Source of the DNA: Flavobacteriaceae bacterium MAR_2009_75
Lineage (GTDB): Bacteria; Bacteroidota; Bacteroidia; Flavobacteriales; Flavobacteriaceae
NCBI GenBank assembly: GCA_002813285.1
Contig: PHTZ01000001.1
Coordinates: 1,076,501-1,140,500 of the forward strand
DNA length: 64,000 nt
Direction: 5' to 3'
In this document: positions 1-8,588 of the stretch, in pieces
Numbering within the stretch: position 1 is the first letter of the stretch
Layout: each line of letters starts with the position of its first letter
Notes under the pieces: generated by a model
Database searches by the model: none
What the model was told of the DNA's origin: nothing
What the model saw: the letters and a program-made list of their open reading frames with translations, nothing else
Made by a program: the position numbers and the translations under genes

Positions 1-496
1 GTGTGGCCAATCGGTAATCATAGAATGAATGTACCTGAATGCCCATTTGCGTCACCAAATTCTTTTCTTTGGCCACCTTCATCATTTCTCGCGACTCTTC
101 AACATAATGGGTCAATGGTTTTTGACAGTAGACCGGCTTATTCATCTGCATGGCCTTTAAAGATGCCGGTGCATGTGTATGGTCGGGTGTCGATACGATA
201 ACCGCATCAATGTTCTCTCCCATTTCATCGAGCATGGTGCGATAATCGAAAAACACTCTGGCTCCCGGATGTAATTTATGTGCTTTGGCCAAGTTGATAG
301 AATCAACATCACACAGGGCTACAACATCAACAGACTTATGTGAGGAGATAGCCTTTAGGTCTTCACCCCCCATGTTACCCACACCTATATGTGCCGTGCG
401 TAATCGTTTACCACTTTGAAAAGCCCAAGCTGCATTCGGCAATAAGGCGAATGATGATACTGCTGCGGCACTTTTTAGAAATTCCCTTTTGTTCAT
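1..496 (-). CDS. Gfo/Idh/MocA family oxidoreductase, N-terminal part (runs off the left edge)
   Basis: The ATG is at 496 and the frame stays open to base 1, giving 165 codons of an N-terminal part. The first residues (NKREFLKSAAAVSSFALLP, then an Ala-rich stretch) look like a Tat-type export signal with KR in place of RR. The Rossmann NAD(P)-binding motif GVGNMGGEDL follows near residue 40, then VDVVALCDVD and the family's (E)KP-type motif as CQKPLTH near residue 130. Members of this family oxidise or reduce sugars or their derivatives with NAD(P). The gene follows the DUF1080 lipoprotein by 17 bases on the same strand, so the two are probably co-transcribed for sugar (perhaps 3-keto-sugar) metabolism in the periplasm. 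The C-terminal substrate domain lies outside the window. Confidence 0.87.
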   Translation of the reverse strand, partial: MNKREFLKSAAAVSSFALLPNAAWAFQSGKRLRTAHIGVGNMGGEDLKAISSHKSVDVVALCDVDSINLAKAHKLHPGARVFFDYRTMLDEMGENIDAVIVSTPDHTHAPASLKAMQMNKPVYCQKPLTHYVEESREMMKVAKEKNLVTQMGIQVHSFYDYRLAT

Positions 497-513
497 TTTT
501 AGTTAGTTTGGAT

Positions 514-1269
514 TTATAGTTTTTTAATCTTTATGTTCTTAAGCCATAATGGACTGTCATGATCCTGAAAGCCGATATACCCGCTTTTAAAGGTACCGTA
601 TTTAGGAGAATCTTTCCATTTTCCCTCACTTTTACGTTTCTCCCAGTCTTCGCTCCACGGCACAAAAGAGAGTAACTTCTTGCCATTCAACCAATGCTCA
701 ACATTTTCTGGGGTGAAAATCACGCGAGATGTATTCCACTCACCAGCTGATTTTATTATCTTTTGTGCTTCATCAGGTACATGCATCGCATAATCGGCAC
801 CGGTCTTTTGCCAGTCTTCAAGCTTGGCGTCATTGATCTCTTCCCACTTTAAATCATCTAACATTTGATATTCGGGTGAAATCTCGGGCATACCCCAGTC
901 GCCTTCTTTAATATGATAAAGCATACCACTGTTACCGCCTTCGGGTATTTTCCATTCCCAAGCCAGTTCAAAATTATCGAACTCTTCAGCGGCATAAATA
1001 ATATCGTTGCCCCCTTTTCTGTTCGCCTCGGTTCTCTTTTCGGTATCAAAGGTGAGTACATCGTCTTCTATAACCCACTGTGGCGATAAATCTTCTCCGT
1101 TATATGCTCGCCACCCTTCGGTGGTCGATCCATCGAAAAGATAAATCCACTCTTCAGCATCGGCAGTTGACTCTGTTTCGGAAGTTTCAGTTTTTACTTC
1201 TGTTTTTTTCTCTGTCTTACACGAGAAAAGGATAATTGAAAGGCAAAAAATAGTAATTACTTTTTTCAT
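514..1269 (-). CDS. DUF1080 / 3-keto-disaccharide hydrolase domain lipoprotein
   Basis: A 251-residue protein with a lipoprotein signal ending in LFSC (Cys17), so probably membrane-anchored in the cell envelope. After a Thr/Glu-rich linker comes a concanavalin-like DUF1080 fold (LFDGSTTEGW, then NSGMLYHIKEG, and EWNTSRVIF near the end), typical of PF06439. Characterised members of this fold hydrolyse 3-keto-glycosides. That activity is inferred here, not shown. It precedes the Gfo/Idh/MocA gene by 17 bases, a pairing that fits oxidation and cleavage of sugars through 3-keto intermediates. A second DUF1080 protein lies at 23898-24497. Confidence 0.88.
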   Translation of the reverse strand: MKKVITIFCLSIILFSCKTEKKTEVKTETSETESTADAEEWIYLFDGSTTEGWRAYNGEDLSPQWVIEDDVLTFDTEKRTEANRKGGNDIIYAAEEFDNFELAWEWKIPEGGNSGMLYHIKEGDWGMPEISPEYQMLDDLKWEEINDAKLEDWQKTGADYAMHVPDEAQKIIKSAGEWNTSRVIFTPENVEHWLNGKKLLSFVPWSEDWEKRKSEGKWKDSPKYGTFKSGYIGFQDHDSPLWLKNIKIKKL

Positions 1270-1533
1270 TAAGGTTTTGTTTTGGTTTTTGAATATTAGG
1301 TAATTAGTAATAGTATAAATAAAACAGCATGGTAAGTACTGTTATTAAGCATATCAGCGAAAGTATATAGCTTAGAATCTTGAAAGTTAATCTGAGATCT
1401 TTCTGGTATCAACGCTTATTTTTGCATTAAGCAGGCTTTTTTTTGCCCATTTGGCATTTAATCGCAACGAATAGATATTTTGAGTACTAGACTCCACTAA
1501 AGTATGCGAATCTTATCGAACCAAATTTAATGA

Positions 1534-2838
1534 TTACTGTGGATTGTTGGCCTTTATGGAAGCCAAGGCGAGAAACAATAAAAAAGCTAGACCTAAGTAA
1601 CCCATCAACTGGTACGACCCAAAAGTGGATAGACATAGGCTGAAAATCGACGGTGCCAAGGCGCTGGCCAAAATAAGAAAAGACATTACCTTTCCCGTAA
1701 TAGCACCAAGATGGGTACGACCATAGAACCTAGGCCATACGATAGCATTAAGTACTGCGAAAAACCCACCAAGAATACCAAAACCACCTATCAGAAAAGG
1801 CACTCCGATGGCTGTAGAAAGAAAAAGAAAACCGACCGATGCTAAAACTCCCCCGAAAATCATTAAGTAGAGGTACAGTTTTAATTTTAGATAATCACTT
1901 AAAAAATTAAACACAGTTGATACCGTTACCGCTACTACTGAGGCAGGTAAAAATATGGAGATAGCATCGTCTTTGGGGAAACCCTCACTGGCAAATACCG
2001 AAACTACATGAAACGTCAGCCCCGTGATGAAAAAGCTGTTAAAGGCGAGTATAAGGGCATACATCCAAAAAGCACGGGTGGCTTGAGCTTCTTTAGCGGT
2101 ATACTGCTTTGCAACGGGCACATGTTTCTCATCATTACTCGACTCTGTAACCTTTCCATCAGGGAGAAGCCCATGTTCTTCCGGTTTATTTTTATAAAAT
2201 TGTAACACAATGATGCTGAAAACCAAAAGACCGATGGCAAGAAACTGCCAAGTCATTTGCCAGCTATACCCTTCTATTAAAGCATTAACCCATAAGGGAG
2301 AAGATGAAAAACCAAAGGAAATAGCTACGCTACTGATAGCATTAACCTTGCCCCTATTCTTATCGAACCAAATCATTATCACATTTCTTGAGGCCATAGT
2401 GAGCACCCCTTGCCCAGAGAACCTGAGAATGAAAAAAAGAACGGTCATAAGTAAAAACGGAACCAACCAAGTGCTCAAATTCAACCAACTCTTAATGGTT
2501 TCACTCATTTGAACAGACCATGAGCATAAAAAAAGGGCCAAAGCCAAGGTCAAGGCCGCAAAAAAAGCAACATAACGCGCCCCATATTTATCGAACCATA
2601 CCCCTGCCCTACCAATCACCAAAGAACTACAAATAGTACCGATCATATAGGCATTACTAAACTGGTTTCGAGATAGGCCCAAAGCATCTTTTACCGGGTC
2701 GGTGAAAACGGAAACCCCAATGGTTTGCCCCGGAATACTACAATAAATACCTAGCGTACCGATTACGAGAATAATATAGCCGTAGAATACAGGACTTTTT
2801 GCAGGATCAATTATAGAAAAGCGGTTAGTAGCTGACAT
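1534..2838 (-). CDS. MFS transporter (OFA/monocarboxylate-like)
   Basis: A 434-residue integral membrane protein with about 12 hydrophobic segments. The opening FYGYIILVIGTLGIYCSIPG followed by a loop with DPVKDALGLSR and the motif GRAGVWFDKYGAR between TM2 and TM3 are typical of the major facilitator superfamily, nearest to the oxalate/formate antiporter-like branch. The substrate cannot be read from sequence; a small organic acid or a sugar acid is plausible given the oxidoreductase and DUF1080 genes downstream on the same strand (264 bases away). A TAnnTTTG box lies 18 bases upstream of the ATG. Confidence 0.85.
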   Translation of the reverse strand: MSATNRFSIIDPAKSPVFYGYIILVIGTLGIYCSIPGQTIGVSVFTDPVKDALGLSRNQFSNAYMIGTICSSLVIGRAGVWFDKYGARYVAFFAALTLALALFLCSWSVQMSETIKSWLNLSTWLVPFLLMTVLFFILRFSGQGVLTMASRNVIMIWFDKNRGKVNAISSVAISFGFSSSPLWVNALIEGYSWQMTWQFLAIGLLVFSIIVLQFYKNKPEEHGLLPDGKVTESSNDEKHVPVAKQYTAKEAQATRAFWMYALILAFNSFFITGLTFHVVSVFASEGFPKDDAISIFLPASVVAVTVSTVFNFLSDYLKLKLYLYLMIFGGVLASVGFLFLSTAIGVPFLIGGFGILGGFFAVLNAIVWPRFYGRTHLGAITGKVMSFLILASALAPSIFSLCLSTFGSYQLMGYLGLAFLLFLALASIKANNPQ

Positions 2839-2855
2839 TTTAAAAAGGAAAACGG

Positions 2856-2863
2856 CAAAAGTA
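2856..2863 (-). promoter_or_regulatory. -7 promoter box of the MFS gene
   Basis: The minus strand reads TACTTTTG, an exact match to the Bacteroidota -7 consensus TAnnTTTG, 17 bases before the MFS start codon. No clear TTG box was found at -33. Confidence 0.55.
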
Positions 2864-2973
2864 AAGGTTTTATAAGGAGGTGTCAGGTTTTACCGCATAA
2901 GATTATAAAACATAATACTGAAACTTAGTTTTAAACGTTACTGAAAGACGAACTAGCCCCATAAGTTTCAAGT

Positions 2974-3129
2974 ATGAAAAAAATACTTCTCTCATTATCT
3001 ATATTAGGTACAGTTGTGGCCTTCAGTAGTTGTAGTATAGATGACAGTAATGATATCGAAATAATCAAGCCCGGTGATACGGTTATTACGGGAAAAACCC
3101 AGGTTTCAAAAATCAGCCTTATAAAATAG
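2974..3129 (+). CDS. small lipoprotein, 51 residues
   Basis: An ATG-started frame of 51 codons encodes a complete lipoprotein signal (MKKILLSLSILG, hydrophobic core, lipobox FSSC with Cys20) followed by only about 31 polar residues rich in Asp and Ile. It lies alone between two minus-strand genes. A 7-bp inverted repeat directly after the stop codon fits a transcript end. Function unknown. It could be a true small envelope protein or the remnant of a longer lipoprotein gene; the intact signal and clean stop favour the former. Confidence 0.6.
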   Translation: MKKILLSLSILGTVVAFSSCSIDDSNDIEIIKPGDTVITGKTQVSKISLIK

Positions 3130-3130
3130 A

Positions 3131-3150
3131 GCCTTAATTAAAGTTAAGGC
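3131..3150 (+). terminator. hairpin after the small lipoprotein gene
   Basis: GCCTTAA and TTAAGGC form a perfect 7-bp stem with a 6-base loop starting one base after the stop codon. There is no T run after it, so termination is likely but weak. Confidence 0.4.
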
Positions 3151-3204
3151 TTGGACCATTAACCCTACTAGCTCTTTTTAACTGGATAAGAATTATAAAT
3201 TTTG

Positions 3205-4263
3205 CTATGCGCGAAAGTTTATGGTAAAGGTAGTTCCTTCGTTCACTTTACTGTCTACACTAATATTTCCACCTAGACTGATGACATGTTTATGCACCAA
3301 ATAAAGTCCCACACCCTTACTATCTTGGTTGGAATGAAAACTTTGATTTAAGTTGAAAATAAGATGACCTACTTTATCCAAATCAAAACCGAGACCGTTA
3401 TCGGCATAAACTAAAGTTTTCACGTTCTCTTTTTGACGGGCCCTTACAGTTATCACAGGTTGTACACCAGGTCTTGCATACTTTATTGAATTGGTTATCA
3501 GATTCAGAAATATACTTTCAAGATATGCCCTATTGAAAAATATATGATCTAAGTCACAGAAATCGACTGCAACTTCAGCTTGGGTTTTATTAATCAACGA
3601 TTTTATTGAGTGACATACTTTTTCAAACACTGGAGCAAAATATACTTTCTCGACACTTTCAGTATGAAGTTCTTTTTCTTTTAAGGTGTCAACAAATGAA
3701 TCTAAAGTATCTTTCAAGCCCTCGGCAGATAGTTTGACAAATCTTAAAATCTCGAGTGTTTCACCATCTTCAATTTTACTCGAATCGATTAGATCAACCA
3801 TTGAAATCAAATTGTTAACCGGTGACCTTAGATCATGTGAGGTTACATAATTAAGTCTTTTAAGTTCATTATTCAGCTGAGATAATTCGCTCAAATGAGA
3901 AACCCTTTCTTTTTCCAGTCCCTTTGTAAAGCTTATATCTCTTGCTATAGCATATACCAATTTTTCCTCAGGCACGGGTATAGAGGTCCAGTGCAACCAA
4001 ACCAATTCACCAGATTTACATACATAGCGGTTCTCAAAATTGACCAAGGGGCGATTATTTATTAAATAATCTCTGTGAATCGCGGTACGCTCCCTATCCT
4101 CTTCATAAATAAACTCACAAATTTTCCGAGAACGTAATTCATCTTCCGAATATCCTAATAACTCAACAAATGCAGGATTAATTTTCTTGAAATAACCATC
4201 GTAGTCAGCAATACAAAGGCAATCCATCGATAAATTAAAGAAAGGATCTAAAGCTATGCTCAT
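3205..4263 (-). CDS. PAS-domain sensor histidine kinase
   Basis: 352 residues. An N-terminal PAS domain (about 5-115; CIADYDGYFKKINPAF, then a PAC-like IARDISF) is followed by a HisKA dimerisation helix with phospho-acceptor His143 in TSHDLRSPVNNL, then a HATPase_c domain with N box NLITNSIKYA, G1 DNGLGFD and G2 GVGLYLVHK. No transmembrane segment or signal peptide is visible, so it should sense a cytoplasmic signal. No response regulator gene is adjacent, so it is an orphan kinase. The upstream neighbour folD appears unrelated and is separated by 262 bases. Confidence 0.9.
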   Translation of the reverse strand: MSIALDPFFNLSMDCLCIADYDGYFKKINPAFVELLGYSEDELRSRKICEFIYEEDRERTAIHRDYLINNRPLVNFENRYVCKSGELVWLHWTSIPVPEEKLVYAIARDISFTKGLEKERVSHLSELSQLNNELKRLNYVTSHDLRSPVNNLISMVDLIDSSKIEDGETLEILRFVKLSAEGLKDTLDSFVDTLKEKELHTESVEKVYFAPVFEKVCHSIKSLINKTQAEVAVDFCDLDHIFFNRAYLESIFLNLITNSIKYARPGVQPVITVRARQKENVKTLVYADNGLGFDLDKVGHLIFNLNQSFHSNQDSKGVGLYLVHKHVISLGGNISVDSKVNEGTTFTINFRA

Positions 4264-4525
4264 GTAAAATAGAAAGTATAGTTAATGATGAAAGTATCTA
4301 TTACTACACGGGGGGAAGTATTCAATCAGTTCTATACTGAAAAACACCAAAATAATGATACGCTACCTACTAACGCAAAAAGAGGCGCTCTTATTCTAAT
4401 ATGTTAAAAAAAAAATAGAATATATGTCTTACAGCTCTAGACATGAGGCGGTATAGGCACTCCGATGAAGGTCTTTCAATGACGATAATAGCAATTAACC
4501 AGAAAAAGGTTTACATATTAAGAAA

Positions 4526-5416
4526 TCAGTTTTCTTTATTAGCCCTGTGGCGCTCTCTAGCCAACAAAGTATTTTTCAACAACATGGCAATAGTCATTGG
4601 GCCAACACCACCTGGTACAGGAGTAATAAAAGATGCTTTTTTACTTACATTGGCGAAATCAACATCACCGGTAATATAATACCCTTTTTCTCTTGAGTCA
4701 TCTGCTACCCGAGTGATGCCCACATCGATTATCACGGCACCTTCTTTCACCATTTCGGCCTTTAAAAATTCAGGTACGCCAAGAGCGGAAACAATTATAT
4801 CGGCCTGTTGGGTAAGTTCTTCAATGTTTTTGGTACGACTGTGAGTCAAAGTAACCGTACTGTTAGCAGCTTTACCCTTTTGACTCATTAAAATACTGAT
4901 TGGCCTACCAACGATATGACTTCTGCCTATTACGACTACATTTTTGCCTTCGGTATCGACATCGTAGCGTTTTAAAAGTTCCATTATACCAAAAGGCGTT
5001 GCAGATATGAAAGACTCCATATCCAAAGCCATTTTACCAAAATTTACGGGATGAAAACCATCTACATCTTTATCCGGGTCAACCGCCATTAAAACTTTCT
5101 GTTCATCGATATGCTTTGGTAACGGAAGTTGCACTATATACCCATCGATTTCAGGGTTGCTATTAAGTTCCTTAACTTTTTGCAATAAGGTTTCTTCGGT
5201 AGTTTCTTCCGGTAATTGAATCAAAGTAGATTCAAAACCGATTTTCTTACATGAACGCACTTTGCTACCCACATAGGTTAGACTAGCGCCATCATTACCC
5301 ACGAGAACAGCTGCCAAATGTGGTACTTTTTCACCACGCTCTTTCATTTGCGCTACCTCGGCAGCAATTTCATCTTTAATATCGTTTGAAATTTTTTTAC
5401 CGTCTAAAATTTTCAT
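4526..5416 (-). CDS. folD: bifunctional methylenetetrahydrofolate dehydrogenase / methenyltetrahydrofolate cyclohydrolase
   Basis: 296 residues, the usual FolD length. Interconverts 5,10-methylene-THF, methenyl-THF and 10-formyl-THF in the cytoplasm using NADP. Visible motifs: the active-site segment YVGSK with Lys52, [11 protein letters not shown] near residue 122, the Rossmann stretch [13 protein letters not shown] near residue 160, and [10 protein letters not shown] near the C-terminus. It follows ffh by 77 bases on the same strand and may share its transcript. It belongs with thyA, folA and folC elsewhere in this window as part of one-carbon metabolism. Confidence 0.97.
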   Translation of the reverse strand: MKILDGKKISNDIKDEIAAEVAQMKERGEKVPHLAAVLVGNDGASLTYVGSKVRSCKKIGFESTLIQLPEETTEETLLQKVKELNSNPEIDGYIVQLPLPKHIDEQKVLMAVDPDKDVDGFHPVNFGKMALDMESFISATPFGIMELLKRYDVDTEGKNVVVIGRSHIVGRPISILMSQKGKAANSTVTLTHSRTKNIEELTQQADIIVSALGVPEFLKAEMVKEGAVIIDVGITRVADDSREKGYYITGDVDFANVSKKASFITPVPGGVGPMTIAMLLKNTLLARERHRANKEN

Positions 5417-5493
5417 GCTGTTCTACTGGTAATTTTATTTTCGAAGGAGACTATTTTTTTTGAAAGTCTTTAAGACAAGGTATATACTATAAT

Positions 5494-6831
5494 TTAACTA
5501 CGACCTAAGGCACCGCCCATCATCTGCATCATTTTTTTGCCTCCGCCGCCTTGCATCATTTTCATCATCTTGCTCATTTGGTCGAATTGTTTAAGAAGCT
5601 GATTTACTTCTTGTACTTCGCGCCCACTACCTTTAGCAATTCGCTTTTTGCGACTGTGATTAAGTTTAGAAGGGTTTGCCCTTTCATCTGGAGTCATCGA
5701 ATGAATTATGGCCTCAATGTGCTTGAATGCATCATCGTCAATATCCATACCCTTTAAAGCTTTGCCCATGCCCGGTATCATGCCCATAAGGTCTTTCATA
5801 TTACCCATCTTCTTGATCTGTTGAATCTGGGATAGAAAATCATCAAAACCGAACTTATTTTTGGCAATTTTCTTCTGGATTTTTCTCGCCTCCTCTTCAT
5901 CAAACTGCTCTTGTGCACGTTCAACTAAAGACACCACGTCACCCATACCCAAAATACGGTCGGCCATACGCGAAGGATAAAAGACATCGATGGCCTCCAT
6001 CTTTTCACCCGTACCAATAAATTTTATAGGTTTATCAACCACCGATTTAATAGAAATAGCGGCACCACCGCGGGTATCACCATCTAACTTGGTCAATATC
6101 ACCCCATCAAAATTCAAGACATCGTTAAATGCCTTAGCGGTATTCACCGCATCTTGACCTGTCATAGAATCGACCACAAATAGGGTTTCTTCCGGCTGAA
6201 TGGCGGCATGAATATTCGATATTTCGTTCATCATCATTTCATCCACGGCCAAACGACCTGCGGTATCGATGATAACTACATTGTAACCTTCAGATTTGGC
6301 CTTTGCAATACCCGCTTGGGCAATTGCTACGGGATCATTGTTTTCTCTATCGGAATAGACCTCAACACCAATCTGTTCCCCGACCACTTGCAACTGATCA
6401 ATTGCCGCCGGGCGATAGACATCACAGGCTACCAATAATGGTTTTTTGGTTTTTTTGGTCTTCAAAAAATTCGCAAGCTTACCAGAAAATGTAGTTTTAC
6501 CCGAACCTTGTAAACCGGACATTAATATTATCGACGGGTTGCCAGAGAGATTGATGCCTTCACTTTCTCCTCCCATTAATTGGGTCAACTCGTCTTTAAC
6601 GATTTTAACCATTAACTGCCCTGGCTGTAGCGTGGTCAGTACATCTTGGCCCAATGCCTTTTCTTTTACCCTATTGGTAAATTCTTTGGCGATTTTAAAG
6701 TTAACATCTGCATCTAAAAGTGCCCTACGGACCTCTTTTGTAGTTTCTGCAACATTAATTTCAGTAATCTGCCCATGCCCACGGAGGGTATGTAAGGCCT
6801 TATCGAGTTTTTCGCTTAAATTATCGAACAT
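5494..6831 (-). CDS. ffh: signal recognition particle GTPase
   Basis: 445 residues. The N domain is a helical bundle. The G domain has P-loop GLQGSGKTT (106-114), DTAGR near 190 and TKLDGDTRGG near 248. The Met-rich M domain binds SRP RNA and signal sequences, and ends in a MMKMMQ/GGGGKKMMQMM tail. It delivers nascent membrane and secretory proteins to FtsY. Start ATG chosen from the canonical MFDNLSEKL opening. A TAnnTTTG box lies 26 bases upstream. No SRP RNA gene was recognised beside it. Confidence 0.98.
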   Translation of the reverse strand: MFDNLSEKLDKALHTLRGHGQITEINVAETTKEVRRALLDADVNFKIAKEFTNRVKEKALGQDVLTTLQPGQLMVKIVKDELTQLMGGESEGINLSGNPSIILMSGLQGSGKTTFSGKLANFLKTKKTKKPLLVACDVYRPAAIDQLQVVGEQIGVEVYSDRENNDPVAIAQAGIAKAKSEGYNVVIIDTAGRLAVDEMMMNEISNIHAAIQPEETLFVVDSMTGQDAVNTAKAFNDVLNFDGVILTKLDGDTRGGAAISIKSVVDKPIKFIGTGEKMEAIDVFYPSRMADRILGMGDVVSLVERAQEQFDEEEARKIQKKIAKNKFGFDDFLSQIQQIKKMGNMKDLMGMIPGMGKALKGMDIDDDAFKHIEAIIHSMTPDERANPSKLNHSRKKRIAKGSGREVQEVNQLLKQFDQMSKMMKMMQGGGGKKMMQMMGGALGRS

Positions 6832-6856
6832 CGTTCAAGTACATTTTGAAGAAAGG

Positions 6857-6864
6857 CAAATTTA
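6857..6864 (-). promoter_or_regulatory. -7 promoter box of ffh
   Basis: The minus strand reads TAAATTTG, matching TAnnTTTG, 25 bases before the ffh ATG. Confidence 0.55.
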
Positions 6865-6946
6865 ATAATAACTATGGGAAAGATAGAGGTATTCGTATAA
6901 AAATAAGTTATCGTTCAAAGCCCTATTGGCAAACTAGTGCAGTTAA

Positions 6947-6985
6947 AGGTCAGCAAAGGTTTAGTAATAGCTTCACCTTTGACCT
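6947..6985 (+). other. strong intergenic hairpin, possible small RNA element
   Basis: AGGTC/AAAGGT pairs with ACCTTTGACCT as an 11-bp stem with a 3-base bulge and a 14-base loop. It lies in the 261-base gap between ffh and the lipoprotein gene and is followed 33 bases later by a terminator at 7018-7047. It does not carry the conserved GGAAGCAGC-type loop of SRP RNA domain IV. Could be a small RNA on the plus strand or an extended 3' end structure of the lipoprotein transcript. Confidence 0.35.
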
Positions 6986-7017
6986 GAGAAGCCCAAACCT
7001 TAAAACCATATGAAATC

Positions 7018-7047
7018 AAAAAGCACCCATCTATGACGGGTGCTTTT
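7018..7047. terminator. bidirectional rho-independent terminator
   Basis: AAAAAGCACCC and GGGTGCTTTT form the stem, with T-rich flanks on both strands. It ends the minus-strand lipoprotein transcript and could also end a plus-strand transcript from 6865-7017. Confidence 0.8.
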
Positions 7048-7092
7048 CTCTTTGTGGGGTACAATTTCAGATAACCTATCTGAAAAATTCTT

Positions 7093-8481
7093 CTATTGAT
7101 TTGCTTCTTCGCATTGCATGACCAATACTATGACCTCATCACTTCTTTTGAGATTAAACCGACCTTCACCGCATGTGATAACTTCCCATTCGCCGATATA
7201 ATTCGCAAGTGTTTTTTTCAGATCTGATAACGTAATCACGTTACCTGAGATTGACCAACTTCCTTCGTCAACCACAGTTCCATTAGGGTTTCTAACGTAG
7301 ATATGCATTTCACTCGAAAATTCAATGATCAATTCTTCGAAGAAAGTTCCATCCTCGTTTAAAATCTCCCAACTACATTCTTTTAGATTCTCCTTGACAT
7401 ATGACTCTGAACATTCGTTAGGCTTATAATCGCAGGCCTTTTCTAAAACAATTTTGTTTTCGTCATCAGTAAACAGTTTTATCTTTTCGTCGGCAATTTC
7501 ATATGCCCACCAATCACCGTTAAAGTCGGTAGAACTATCGAACTCTACTTCTAGAACGACTCTATAGTCAGCGACCCTGGTACTCCATTCACCTTCCATT
7601 GCATAACCAAACTCATTGCTTGCAACCACCCTTCCTTCTTCACTAAAAGTCAAAAAGTAATTTACGTATTGCTCAGTATTATCTACTGTTGATTTCTCTA
7701 ATCTTCTGATTTCCCAGGGGCATTTGACCAAAACGCTATTCAGACTCTCTTCAGTAAAATCGTCATCGTTATAATCATCATCATCATCTTCATCACAGAT
7801 CATTTTAGCGTTCTCAATGGCATTGGCCAACTCACTATTACTATTGACCGTAATGTTTGTGCTATCAGCATGCAGAAATGATATAGGAAAATCAAAACTC
7901 ATCAAATCACTTTCGTTCAAGCCTGCAAAAAACCTTCTAAATTCAAAATCGCTCTCTACTTCTACCGTATTGGTCAACTGAAAATTAGGGTTATAGGTAA
8001 AAACGGTCAGCGGGTATACTACATCGATACATTCGATATCTTCATCATCGCCACCTTCCACACATTTCTCTGCAATGCTCTGAAAATCTTCAGAATTTGT
8101 AACTGTAACTTCAGTATAATCTGATAGAGTAATGGCAATGGGGAAAATCAAATCCATATCATGATCTACGTCATCTAATTCATCTAGAGCTTCTTCAACA
8201 AGCTCGAGATCGGCCATTGCTTCTACAACAATTTCTGACTGATTGATTACCACAGTATATGGAAATTGAATATCAAAACAACTTGCACCGTCAACTATAT
8301 TATCGTAAGAACCATCGTTATCGACTATTCTTTTCATCATTTCCATTTCACTTGTATTTGCTGTCAAGGTCTGTTCTTGGTCAATATCTTCAGCAAAAGG
8401 CTCCTCATCTTGGCAGGAAATTAAAGTCATCGCAGCACCCAGTAGGAAGGTATACAGCGAAAATCTAAAGTAATTTTTCAT
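7093..8481 (-). CDS. repeat-containing surface lipoprotein next to an ECF sigma/FecR/TonB receptor locus
   Basis: 462 residues, very acidic, with a lipoprotein signal ending in LISC (Cys23). The middle (about 70-235) holds four diverged copies of a 30-40 residue unit of the form [hD-x-hhFP-hxhx...hTVxS-x2-EL-x3-I], opening with FDIQFPYTVV, DLIFPIAITL, IDVVYPLTVF and FDFPISFLHA. An Asp-rich linker follows, then two longer beta-rich repeats each starting near C-[PS]-WEI (about 254-355 and 367-460). No known enzyme motif was seen. It is divergent from the sigma factor at 8589, with its own -7 box TACTTTTG at 8506-8513. It may be a surface partner or a target of that signalling system. Function unknown. 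Confidence 0.8.
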   Translation of the reverse strand: MKNYFRFSLYTFLLGAAMTLISCQDEEPFAEDIDQEQTLTANTSEMEMMKRIVDNDGSYDNIVDGASCFDIQFPYTVVINQSEIVVEAMADLELVEEALDELDDVDHDMDLIFPIAITLSDYTEVTVTNSEDFQSIAEKCVEGGDDEDIECIDVVYPLTVFTYNPNFQLTNTVEVESDFEFRRFFAGLNESDLMSFDFPISFLHADSTNITVNSNSELANAIENAKMICDEDDDDDYNDDDFTEESLNSVLVKCPWEIRRLEKSTVDNTEQYVNYFLTFSEEGRVVASNEFGYAMEGEWSTRVADYRVVLEVEFDSSTDFNGDWWAYEIADEKIKLFTDDENKIVLEKACDYKPNECSESYVKENLKECSWEILNEDGTFFEELIIEFSSEMHIYVRNPNGTVVDEGSWSISGNVITLSDLKKTLANYIGEWEVITCGEGRFNLKRSDEVIVLVMQCEEANQ

Positions 8482-8505
8482 AACGATTTGGAATTTTTGT
8501 CACTT

Positions 8506-8513
8506 CAAAAGTA
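8506..8513 (-). promoter_or_regulatory. -7 promoter box of the repeat lipoprotein
   Basis: The minus strand reads TACTTTTG (TAnnTTTG) 24 bases before the lipoprotein start, back to back with the sigma-factor promoter in the same gap. Confidence 0.55.
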
Positions 8514-8540
8514 AAACAACAATCTTTTAAAATACCCTAC

Positions 8541-8572
8541 TTGGTCAATTTCAGATTTTTAAAATATCTTTG
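8541..8572 (+). promoter_or_regulatory. promoter of the ECF sigma factor gene
   Basis: TTG at 8541-8543 and TATCTTTG at 8565-8572 are separated by 21 bases, close to the Bacteroidota TTG-N19-21-TAnnTTTG housekeeping promoter. The leader before the TTG start codon is then only about 10 bases. Confidence 0.65.
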
Positions 8573-8588
8573 AAAAAAACCTACCTCA

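Noticed and set aside
1-201. Plus-strand frame at the left edge
   Set aside because: It is the antisense of the Gfo/Idh/MocA gene, whose motifs are clear on the minus strand.
4443-4679. Plus-strand frame over the end of folD
   Set aside because: It overlaps folD antisense and has no signal of its own.
6947-6985. Hairpin next to ffh as SRP RNA
   Set aside because: The conserved GGAAGCAGC-type internal loop and the tetraloop of SRP RNA are absent.
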